From the NCBI RefSeq assembly GCF_000316115.1, contig NZ_JH993797.1, positions 4,016,486-4,080,485 on the forward strand: DNA of 64,000 nucleotides, given 5' to 3'. This document shows positions 41,423-48,583 of the stretch, in pieces. The DNA comes from Leptolyngbya sp. PCC 7375. GTDB lineage: Bacteria > Cyanobacteriota > Cyanobacteriia > Phormidesmidales > Phormidesmidaceae. Position numbers and translations under genes: made by a program. A model generated the notes under the pieces. It was not told where the DNA came from. It ran no database searches and saw only the letters and a list, made by a program, of their open reading frames with translations. Within the stretch, counting starts at the first letter, position 1. The number at the start of each line of letters is the position of its first letter.

Positions 41423-42883
41423 ATGTCTAGTCTAAATTTGAGCCGCAAGGCGAGACGGCGTAAATCGTCTGTCTGGGATTCTTATGCGCCGCCATTTGAT
41501 CAGATGGCTAAGCGCTTTTTTGGCAGAAGCTTTTCATGGGCTTGGTTAGTTTGTATCCCCCTGGCATTAGTAATCGTTGCCACGTGGAGTACTGCAGCCC
41601 ATGCTCAAGAAGATGCAATTGCTGCTGGCGATGTTCAGTTTGTTTTAGATAACATCTGGGTGCTGATCGCAGCCATTCTGGTGATCTTTATGAACGCTGG
41701 TTTCGGGATGTTGGAAACCGGTTTCTGTCGCCAAAAGAATGCTGTCAATATTCTTTCCAAGAATTTGATCGTGTTTGCCCTTGCCACATTGTCTTTCTGG
41801 GCAATTGGGTTCGGTCTTATGTTTAACGAGGCCAACCCTGTTTTTGGCATGGGTAATTTCTTCCTGTCTGGTTTGTCTGTAGACGAGCCCTATGCAGGTA
41901 ACTTAACTGTCCCTGTGTTCTTCCTATTCCAGGCAGCTTTTGCAGGTACTGCAGCAACTATCGTGTCTGGTGCCGTTGCAGAGCGGATCAAATTCATTGA
42001 CTTCATTCTCTTTAGCATTCTGCTGACAGCCATTTCGTACCCCATCACTGGTCACTGGGTCTGGTCTGGCAATGGCTGGTTAGGTGCTCTACCCACAGGC
42101 GGTTTTTCCGACTTTGCTGGTTCTACTGTTGTGCACTCTGTCGGCGGTTGGGCAGCTTTAGTAGGTGCAGCAATTCTGGGTCCTCGGCTCGGCAAATATC
42201 AAGATGGTCAAATCAATGCCATCCCAGGTCACAACATGAGTATTGCAACTCTTGGTTGTCTTATTCTTTGGATCGGTTGGTTTGGTTTCAACCCTGGTTC
42301 TCAGCTAGCAGCTGACGGAGCTGTCCCTTACATTGCTGTTACCACTAACCTAGCTGCTGCTGCTGGTGGTGTGGCTGCGACTGTCACAGCATGGATCATG
42401 AGTGGCAAGCCTGACCTATCCATGATCATTAACGGGATCCTAGCCGGTTTGGTTGGTATCACGGCTGGCTGTGCTGGTGCTAGTTTCTTTGGCGCAGTCA
42501 TCATTGGTCTGATTGCAGGCGTAATCGTTGTCTTCTCCGTTAGCTTCTTTGACAGCATCAAAATTGATGACCCCGTGGGCGCTATTTCCGTACACCTTGT
42601 GTGCGGTATGTGGGGGACCATTGCAGTAGGTTTGTTTGATACCACAACTGGCCTGTTCTACGGTGGTGGCATTAGCCAGCTCATCTCTCAGGTGATCGGT
42701 ATCGTTGCCATTGGTCTGTTTACTGTTGTATTCAGTGCCATTGTTTGGACCATCCTCAAGTCTGCGTTTGGTCTACGTGTCTCTGCCGAGGAAGAGCTGA
42801 AGGGCTTGGATATTGGCGAGCACGGCATGGAAGCTTATAGCGGTTTCTTGAAGGACACTAGCGATATGGGCGGTGTTGCCTAA
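41423..42883 (+). CDS. amt: Ammonium transporter (Amt/MEP family)
   Basis: A 486-residue protein from ATG 41423 (a TTG ten codons upstream also exists). A basic N-terminal stretch and a hydrophobic leader ending TAAHAQED suggest a cleaved signal peptide. Eleven helices follow, with FGMLETGFCRQKNAVNILSK, the conserved DFAGSTVVHSVGGWAALVGA (first pore histidine), WIGWFGFNPGSQ and VHLVCGMWGTIAVGLF (second pore histidine). Forms a trimer that takes up ammonium/ammonia. The C-terminal cytosolic tail (LKGLDIGEHGMEAYSGF) is the conserved region through which GlnK/PII controls Amt. A strong terminator follows. Confidence 0.97.
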   Translation: MSSLNLSRKARRRKSSVWDSYAPPFDQMAKRFFGRSFSWAWLVCIPLALVIVATWSTAAHAQEDAIAAGDVQFVLDNIWVLIAAILVIFMNAGFGMLETGFCRQKNAVNILSKNLIVFALATLSFWAIGFGLMFNEANPVFGMGNFFLSGLSVDEPYAGNLTVPVFFLFQAAFAGTAATIVSGAVAERIKFIDFILFSILLTAISYPITGHWVWSGNGWLGALPTGGFSDFAGSTVVHSVGGWAALVGAAILGPRLGKYQDGQINAIPGHNMSIATLGCLILWIGWFGFNPGSQLAADGAVPYIAVTTNLAAAAGGVAATVTAWIMSGKPDLSMIINGILAGLVGITAGCAGASFFGAVIIGLIAGVIVVFSVSFFDSIKIDDPVGAISVHLVCGMWGTIAVGLFDTTTGLFYGGGISQLISQVIGIVAIGLFTVVFSAIVWTILKSAFGLRVSAEEELKGLDIGEHGMEAYSGFLKDTSDMGGVA

Positions 42884-42944
42884 GCTTGTTAAGTCGTTCC
42901 GGTTCTTTCTAAATACTTAGAACCCATAAGGAATGGCGTTTTAG

Positions 42945-42986
42945 AGGTGGGTGGTTTCATTCAGGAAACCACCCACCTTTATTTTT
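42945..42986 (+). terminator. Rho-independent terminator of amt
   Basis: AGGTGGGTGGTTTC (42945-42958) pairs perfectly with GAAACCACCCACCT (42965-42978), a 14-bp stem with a 6-base loop followed by TTATTTTT. It is 62 bp after the amt stop. Confidence 0.95.
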
Positions 42987-42995
42987 CGGAGCATT

Positions 42996-43116
42996 AAGCC
43001 TTCGAACTTTACAGAGCTCTTTCTGTGGCCCCTTGCCCAAAAGCCTTCGAACTTTACAGAGCTTTTTCCGTGGCCCCTTGCCCAAAAGCCTTCGAACTTT
43101 ACAGAGCTCTCTTTCC
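42996..43116. repeat. 45-bp tandem repeat, about 2.7 copies
   Basis: The sequence AAGCCTTCGAACTTTACAGA recurs at exactly 45-bp spacing (42996, 43041, 43086), each followed by GCT, a T/C run and, in the first two, GTGGCCCCTTGCCCAA. The array fills the space between the amt terminator and a second hairpin. It is a multiple of three and open in more than one frame, but no start or ribosome site makes it look coding. Confidence 0.95.
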
Positions 43117-43126
43117 GTACCCCCTT

Positions 43127-43162
43127 AGCAGCTTGCCATTCTTGGAAGGATGGCAAGCTGCT
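43127..43162. terminator. Strong hairpin next to the 45-bp repeats
   Basis: AGCAGCTTGCCAT (43127-43139) pairs perfectly with ATGGCAAGCTGCT (43150-43162), loop of ten bases. It is followed by CTTCTGACG rather than a pure T-run. It may be a backup terminator, an RNA-processing site or a small-RNA 3' end. Confidence 0.5.
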
Positions 43163-43283
43163 CTTCTGACGTCTTACGCCTCTCCTCTAAGCTTAGTTAC
43201 AATTCCTCCACAGCCTGGATAGGCACTGATAAGGTTGGGGCAGTTGGGCGAAGAGTCTCGACATCAATTAAATCCTACAGTTA

Positions 43284-45302
43284 ATGGGCAATCCGGCTTC
43301 AGTTTTAGACGAGCTGCTTGCGGTCTTACCGGCACTAAGGCCACAAATGTATTTTAAAACATCGCTGACGGCCCTTTCCCATGCGATGGAAGATCAGGTA
43401 TTGGCGGGGGACGATCGTCCTTTGATGATTGCCAGCTTTCAGCAGGAACGCTTTTATCGTCAAGAAGCTCATCGTTACTTACGACTCGCTGACATTACGC
43501 CTCAAATTTATGTGTTAGCTGCCACCAATACCAAGTTTGCCAATGCTGATGGCACTGTCAGACATGAAACCATTGCCTTTGATCCTGAAGATGCGCTGGT
43601 GCATGAGTGGCACCTCGTAGTTTTGGGCCAACAGTACACGGCCTGTTTGGTTTGCCGTGAGCATCATGGTTCGCAAAAACCTAAGGTTTTAAACGGTGCG
43701 CCTGCGTTTGATCAAAGCCGTCGTTTTGAAGGTATTTGGACGCTTGATCGGCGTGTCTGTGAACAGGCAGCTTATATTTTGTTGAAGCGTATTGTTCACT
43801 ATCGACCAGATTTATCCGATAAAATCACCCAAGCTCAGACTGATTTTTTGCCAGCGGACTTACTTGGGGGGAAACCTTATAACGCTGAGGTTACTGAGTC
43901 TTATCCCTTTGCTCAGCGATTAGTTACGTATGTGCAGGCTAGTCAGTACAAGCTACTTAAAGCCTATAAAACGATGGCCGCTCAAGAAAATCGTGAGCGG
44001 TTGATCAATTCAATTACAGCGGCTATTCGTCAGTCATTGAACCCAACTGAGGTGTTTGCGATCGCAACCCACGAACTCGGGCAAGAAATTTCTGCTTGTC
44101 GCTGCATTATTTATCGTAGTGACCGTTACGACAGTATTGAAATTCAACATGAATTCCGGCAGCCAAATATCACCTCTCTCAAAGGCGAAGTCTGGCCTCT
44201 TATCGAAAATCCTCTGTTCCAAACTGTCAACCGACAACGGGAATCCCTGACCTACTCACAAACCCCAGTTGGTAACCAACAGAAGAATCAAATCGACGAT
44301 ATCTCTACTATTGATGGTTTATTAAACCAATGGGATATTCATAGCTGCTTACTAGTACCTCTAATTTACCAAGAGCGGTTACTAGGAATGATTGAGCTTC
44401 ACCAGTGCAGCGATACCCCACAACCCTGGAGCAAAAACGATATCAGCCTGGTGGAAGCCGTTGCTGCTCAACTCAGCGTAGCTGTAATTCAAGCTGAAGC
44501 CTATGCAAATCTAGAAAGCCTCAACCAACAGCTAGAAGCCCTCGATCGAACACGCAGCAATCTCATCGCCATTACTGGCCACGAGCTACGCACCCCCCTA
44601 TCGACTATTCGAGTCTGCCTAGAAAGTATTTTTACAGAGCCTGACATGCCCATGGATATGCGGCAAGCGATGTTGCAAACTGCCATGGATGACTCTGAAC
44701 GCATGCAACGGCTCGTCCAAGATTTCTTAACCCTATCGCGCCTTGAAAGTGGTCGTATTGAATGGAACCTGGAATCCCTTGCTCTAAGCGAATGTGTTGC
44801 CCTTGCCTTAAGCAGTCGACGAACAATGACCAGTTCCTCAACAATTATGGTTGACTTACCAGAGTCCCTGCCTTTGATTCGGGGCGACGGTGAGTGGATC
44901 GTTGAGGTACTTACCAAGCTACTGGACAACGCTTGTAAATTTACGGCGGCCAACGGAAATATCTCCATCCAAGCCCATATCAAAGACAATGCGTTTGTAG
45001 AAGTCTCAGTCAATGACAGTGGCCGAGGCATTGAGCCAGAGCGATTAGAAACGGTCTTCGAACGTTTTTACCAAGAAGAAGGGGCACTCCGCAGATCAGT
45101 GGGTGGAACAGGTTTGGGACTTGCCATTTGCCGTCAAATTGTAGAAGCGCAGGGCGGCAAAATTTGGGCCACATCTAAAGGCAAAGATCAGGGCACGCAA
45201 ATTCACTTCACATTGCCCATTGCAGCTCAGCAATCAAACCACAGGACAAAAAAGCGCTCAGGTATCAAATCATCCCATCCTAAAAAGATTTCAGTCTCAT
45301 AA
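43284..45302 (+). CDS. DICT-GAF hybrid sensor histidine kinase
   Basis: A 672-residue cytosolic kinase without membrane segments. Residues about 15-215 form a DICT domain, the cyanobacterial sensor module (ALSHAMEDQVLAGDDRPLM, FQQERFYRQEAHRYLRLA, EWHLVVLGQQYTACLVCRE). About 245-400 is a GAF domain (ATHELGQEISACRCIIYR to VEAVAAQLSVAVIQAEAYAN). The HisKA helix has the phospho-acceptor H433 in ITGHELRTPLS, and the ATPase domain has N box LLDNACKFTAANG, G1 VNDSGRGIEPE, F box FERFYQEEG and G2 GGTGLGLAICRQ. The tail is Lys/Ser-rich. No response regulator is adjacent. The input signal is unknown; DICT domains are proposed to bind small molecules or proteins in light or c-di-GMP signalling. Confidence 0.93.
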   Translation: MGNPASVLDELLAVLPALRPQMYFKTSLTALSHAMEDQVLAGDDRPLMIASFQQERFYRQEAHRYLRLADITPQIYVLAATNTKFANADGTVRHETIAFDPEDALVHEWHLVVLGQQYTACLVCREHHGSQKPKVLNGAPAFDQSRRFEGIWTLDRRVCEQAAYILLKRIVHYRPDLSDKITQAQTDFLPADLLGGKPYNAEVTESYPFAQRLVTYVQASQYKLLKAYKTMAAQENRERLINSITAAIRQSLNPTEVFAIATHELGQEISACRCIIYRSDRYDSIEIQHEFRQPNITSLKGEVWPLIENPLFQTVNRQRESLTYSQTPVGNQQKNQIDDISTIDGLLNQWDIHSCLLVPLIYQERLLGMIELHQCSDTPQPWSKNDISLVEAVAAQLSVAVIQAEAYANLESLNQQLEALDRTRSNLIAITGHELRTPLSTIRVCLESIFTEPDMPMDMRQAMLQTAMDDSERMQRLVQDFLTLSRLESGRIEWNLESLALSECVALALSSRRTMTSSSTIMVDLPESLPLIRGDGEWIVEVLTKLLDNACKFTAANGNISIQAHIKDNAFVEVSVNDSGRGIEPERLETVFERFYQEEGALRRSVGGTGLGLAICRQIVEAQGGKIWATSKGKDQGTQIHFTLPIAAQQSNHRTKKRSGIKSSHPKKISVS

Positions 45303-45410
45303 AGCCCATGGCTCTATGGAGAGTAAATATTTCGAATTTAGGACATTACAGTCATAGGGGTCAGCACACTGCTGCTCCCCGAAACTTCAATGCACTTAAG
45401 GTCTTTTAGC

Positions 45411-46634
45411 CTAGATCCCTTCAGGTAAGGGTTGCCCAAACTGTAGCGGCACAGGTAAGTCCGTTTGCACAATCGTACGCTCAGCGGCAGGTTGTTGAAT
45501 AGTCTGAAAATCAGGTGGGTCACGATCTTCCGCAACTGTCTGGTCTTCTTCAGATAAAGACGATAATTCAACCGGAGCCAATGCAGTTTCCGCCGGCCTT
45601 GCAGAAGCAGGCATCTCGACGTCTGGCACAGCGGCAGATGACTCTCCTGGCATCTTGACAGCAGGAGTCGGCTCTTCCGCTGCTACAGTCTCATCACCAG
45701 CGACAGCCACATCTGCGTTCTGCGTTACCTCCGAACTAATCGACTCAGCGGCAGCGACAGGTTGCTCACTCGTACTGGCAGCGAGATCTGGTAGGGTCGA
45801 TTGCCGTGATTCCACTTCTAAAAATACTGTTGGCGTCAAGACATCTTCTGTACCAGTATCTTCAAGCTCTGGAACCGTCATAGGTGGCAATTCTGGCACC
45901 TCTGCATCAACGACAGCCACTGAAGCAGCATTGTCAGAAGCATTATTATCTTCTATGGATGGGACATTAACGCCTGCTAGAGGTGGAACACTGACCCCAT
46001 CATTCTCTTCTAAGGGTGGAACACTCACTACACCCTCTTCTAAGGGTGGAACACTCACTACACCGCTAGAAGCCTCAGACTCATAGGGATCAATGGGCAG
46101 TGCTGTTGTGGTTGGCGAGCTTTGAGGAATGTGTAGATTCGCTGCGGCAAGACTGACATTATGATCATCAGAGTTCTGGGCTGGGGCTGGGGCTAGGGAA
46201 GTACTCTGGGCAACTGTATTGTTTTCAGCAATTAACGGGCGAAAACGCCAATGTCGTTGACCATCATCACTATCATCAAATTGAATGTCAGCCTGCTCAG
46301 GGGATAGAACTATTTCCGGAGCTAATTCAATGACAACCCTGACATTCTCTGGGGTGTACTGGGCTACCCGAATATTTTTGACAGCTCCATCATAAATCTG
46401 CTCTGGGTCAATATCGCCAATGTCTGTGTTGGGGATATCGAGGACTAAGCGTGGGGGTTCTGAAAGTAGAAAAAACTCTGGAAAAACCTCGTCAGACAAG
46501 GAAAATGTTAGTTCATTGCTACCCGTATCAAACGACCAATTCTGTAGATTTTCTGCGAATGCTGGTGCCATTGATAAAGCAAGAGCAATCAGGCTACCTC
46601 CTAACGACTGATGCAAACAGTGCTTGAATGCCAT
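45411..46634 (-). CDS. AMIN-domain envelope protein with repeat-rich tail
   Basis: From ATG 46634 the product is 407 residues with a signal peptide (SLGGSLIALALSMAPAFAEN). Residues about 28-140 are an AMIN domain (SNELTFSLSDEVFPEFFLL, PPRLVLDIPN, NIRVAQYTPENVRVVIELAP), the peptidoglycan/septal-targeting module of AmiC and PilQ proteins. The remaining 260 residues are acidic and Ala/Pro/Val-rich, with a VSVPPLEE unit repeated three times; no catalytic domain follows. It probably localises to the cell wall or septum as a structural or adaptor protein. A longer frame from 46730 would bury the signal peptide. Confidence 0.83.
   Translation of the reverse strand: MAFKHCLHQSLGGSLIALALSMAPAFAENLQNWSFDTGSNELTFSLSDEVFPEFFLLSEPPRLVLDIPNTDIGDIDPEQIYDGAVKNIRVAQYTPENVRVVIELAPEIVLSPEQADIQFDDSDDGQRHWRFRPLIAENNTVAQSTSLAPAPAQNSDDHNVSLAAANLHIPQSSPTTTALPIDPYESEASSGVVSVPPLEEGVVSVPPLEENDGVSVPPLAGVNVPSIEDNNASDNAASVAVVDAEVPELPPMTVPELEDTGTEDVLTPTVFLEVESRQSTLPDLAASTSEQPVAAAESISSEVTQNADVAVAGDETVAAEEPTPAVKMPGESSAAVPDVEMPASARPAETALAPVELSSLSEEDQTVAEDRDPPDFQTIQQPAAERTIVQTDLPVPLQFGQPLPEGI
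45975..46065 (-). repeat. 30-33-bp coding repeats (VSVPPLEE units)
   Basis: Three near-copies of a unit encoding VSVPPLEE/VSVPPLAG, spaced 30 and 33 bp, inside the AMIN-domain gene. The two units nearest 46021 and 46051 are identical over most of their length, so the expansion looks recent. Confidence 0.85.
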
Positions 46635-46910
46635 AAAACTATCCCACGGAACGCCAACAGACACAATTAAAAGTAAAAGGATACGGTACTTTGTCAAATA
46701 CGACCCATATTTTTGATAAAAATTCCCCACGCCTCATAGATTTATCGGCCATGATAAGTGCAGTCAGAAACCATTAAACCGTTGCTGATTGAGAAGATAA
46801 ATCCATCTGTATAGCTTGCCAACAGCCTCAATTTGACAGATGGAATCATCACGAGGTCAGCAACACCCGATTAAATATCTGCAGTCTTTTGAAAGGAAAC
46901 ATCTAAGTCT

Positions 46911-47006
46911 ATGGAAATGCATGAGCTGTTAACGCTAATTTTGCTATTAAGCCCTGGTCTTCTGCTATCTGCGGTTGTTATGTCAGCCATGGCATTTGGT
47001 GGCTAA
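46911..47006 (+). CDS. Candidate 31-residue single-pass membrane peptide
   Basis: ATG 46911 to TAA 47004-47006 encodes MEMHELLTLILLLSPGLLL followed by SAVVMSAMAFGG: one hydrophobic helix with an acidic N-terminus, the composition of the tiny membrane subunits found in cyanobacterial photosystem, NDH and cytochrome complexes. AAAGGA lies 13 bases upstream, with the second ATG (46917) at a longer distance. I cannot match it to a named subunit. It stands alone in a 360-bp spacer on the same strand as the peroxiredoxin-like gene at 47098. It could be spurious, but the helix-only design and ribosome site argue for a real gene. Confidence 0.5.
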   Translation: MEMHELLTLILLLSPGLLLSAVVMSAMAFGG

Positions 47007-47097
47007 TGAGCCAGGTTTTAGCTGGCGACTAGAGCCACTAAATCACTCACAAACTTGATTGAATCAGCAATAAAGGACGTACTTTGAGGTATCTGCC

Positions 47098-47682
47098 ATG
47101 GTGATGGTTGAGTCCACAATGTTGGCATTGGGAACCCAAGCTCCAGAATTTTCATTAATCGATGTTGTGTCGGGTGACAGTGTCACCCTAGAGAATTTTT
47201 CAGGCAGCAAAGCGCTGTTAGTCATGTTTATTTGCGTCCATTGCCCATTTGTCAAACATGTGGAGCAAGAACTAGCCAAAATTGGGCATGACTATGCCGA
47301 GCAAGGCTTAAGCATGATCGCCATTAGTGCCAATAGCATTAAGACGCATCCCCAAGATGCTCCTGAGCATATGAAAACTCAAGCGACAACCCAGGGGTTC
47401 AACTTTCCCTATTGTTATGACGAAACTCAAGGCGTAGCTAAGGCCTATACCGCCGCCTGCACCCCCGATTTCTTCTTATTTGATGGCGCGCTGAAGTTGG
47501 CCTATCGAGGACAGCTTGATGATAGCCGCCCTAGTAATGGCAAACCAGTCACAGGCAAAGACCTACGCCAGGCAATTGATACGATCCTGGCCGGACAGAG
47601 CTTATCTGACGACCAGATACCCAGCGTTGGGTGCAATATCAAATGGACTCCAGGTCAGGCCCCTGACTATTTTGGGGCTTAA
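47098..47682 (+). CDS. Thioredoxin-fold peroxiredoxin-like (AhpC/TSA/redoxin) protein
   Basis: A 194-residue protein: LALGTQAPEFSLIDVVSGD, LLVMFICVHCPFVKHVEQEL (CxxC-like site CVHC), MIAISANSIKTHPQDAPEHM, GVAKAYTAACTPDFFLFDG, and the closing PSVGCNIKW. This matches the thiol-disulfide subgroup often annotated as thioredoxin family protein in cyanobacteria, with the extra cysteine in the TAACTPDF loop. Likely a thiol peroxidase or disulfide reductase in the cytosol. Stop codon lies one base from the convergent dnaJ stop. Confidence 0.9.
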   Translation: MVMVESTMLALGTQAPEFSLIDVVSGDSVTLENFSGSKALLVMFICVHCPFVKHVEQELAKIGHDYAEQGLSMIAISANSIKTHPQDAPEHMKTQATTQGFNFPYCYDETQGVAKAYTAACTPDFFLFDGALKLAYRGQLDDSRPSNGKPVTGKDLRQAIDTILAGQSLSDDQIPSVGCNIKWTPGQAPDYFGA

Positions 47683-47683
47683 T

Positions 47684-48565
47684 TTAGTACGTTAAGTGAG
47701 CCCTAGGATTAAACGCTTCAATTGTTCGTAGCTTTTCATAGAGCTCGGCTTCTTGGTCACTGAGAAGCTTGGGGACTGCCACTTCGATCTCCACAATTTG
47801 ATCGCCGCGTTCTTCAGTTATGCGACTATACCCCTTACCAGCCAACCGTAGCTTTCGCCCCGATTGAATACCTGCTGGAATGGTCATTTGGACAGGCCCA
47901 TCAAGGGTGGGCACAGTAATCTGTCCACCCAAAACTGCTTCACTGGGCGTAATCGGTAAATGACAGACGACATCTCGTCCTTGCACCCTTAAAAAGGGAT
48001 GGGGCTCCACAATTATATTTAGATAAAGATCACCACCATTAATACCCTGACCCCGTAGACGGATACGTTGCCCCGTTAGCATACCAGGTGGCATATCCAC
48101 TTCTAAGGCACGTCCATCTTCGAGGCGTATCCGTTCGGCTCCTCCTTGAAACGCTCGTTCTAAGGGAACCTGAAGAGATGCTTCTGCATCCCGCCGTCGA
48201 GGATCACCCGTTGTCTTTGCTTGCGTTTGTTTTTTCTTAGGTTGAACTGGCGATTTGGGAATCGCTTGGCGATTAAGCAGCTGATCAACAAACCGGTTAA
48301 AGTCTTCTAAATCCCGATAGTCGGCCTCAGACTTTTGCTGTAGCCAATACCGTCGGTAGTCATCGTACTGAGCCTTCCGATCAGCATCAGAAAGTATCTC
48401 ATAGGCTTCACCCAGGGATTTAAAACGCTCTTCAGCCTCTTGATCCCCAGGGTTTAGATCGGGATGAAACTGGCGTGCAAGACGACGATATGCCTGTTTT
48501 ATCTTTGATGAATCAGCACTCTCAACGATGCCGAGAATCTCATAGTAGTCTCGAAAATTTTGCAT
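47684..48565 (-). CDS. dnaJ: DnaJ-type Hsp40 co-chaperone (CbpA-like)
   Basis: A 293-residue Hsp40 with an N-terminal J domain (DYYEILGIVESADSSKIKQA, the HPD motif in RQFHPDLNPGD) and no Cys-rich zinc centre, so class B. The middle is basic and Gln/Lys-rich; the C-terminal substrate-binding region has LEVDMPPGMLTGQRIRLRGQ, DVVCHLPITPSEAVLGG and GKGYSRI. It stimulates the ATPase of the Hsp70 encoded directly upstream (18-bp gap). The dnaK3-dnaJ order is conserved in cyanobacteria. Confidence 0.94.
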   Translation of the reverse strand: MQNFRDYYEILGIVESADSSKIKQAYRRLARQFHPDLNPGDQEAEERFKSLGEAYEILSDADRKAQYDDYRRYWLQQKSEADYRDLEDFNRFVDQLLNRQAIPKSPVQPKKKQTQAKTTGDPRRRDAEASLQVPLERAFQGGAERIRLEDGRALEVDMPPGMLTGQRIRLRGQGINGGDLYLNIIVEPHPFLRVQGRDVVCHLPITPSEAVLGGQITVPTLDGPVQMTIPAGIQSGRKLRLAGKGYSRITEERGDQIVEIEVAVPKLLSDQEAELYEKLRTIEAFNPRAHLTY

Positions 48566-48583
48566 AGTGAGGTCCGGACCGGC

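Noticed and set aside
42996..43128. CRISPR array at the 45-bp repeats
   Set aside because: Repeats are directly adjacent without unique spacers and no cas genes are near.
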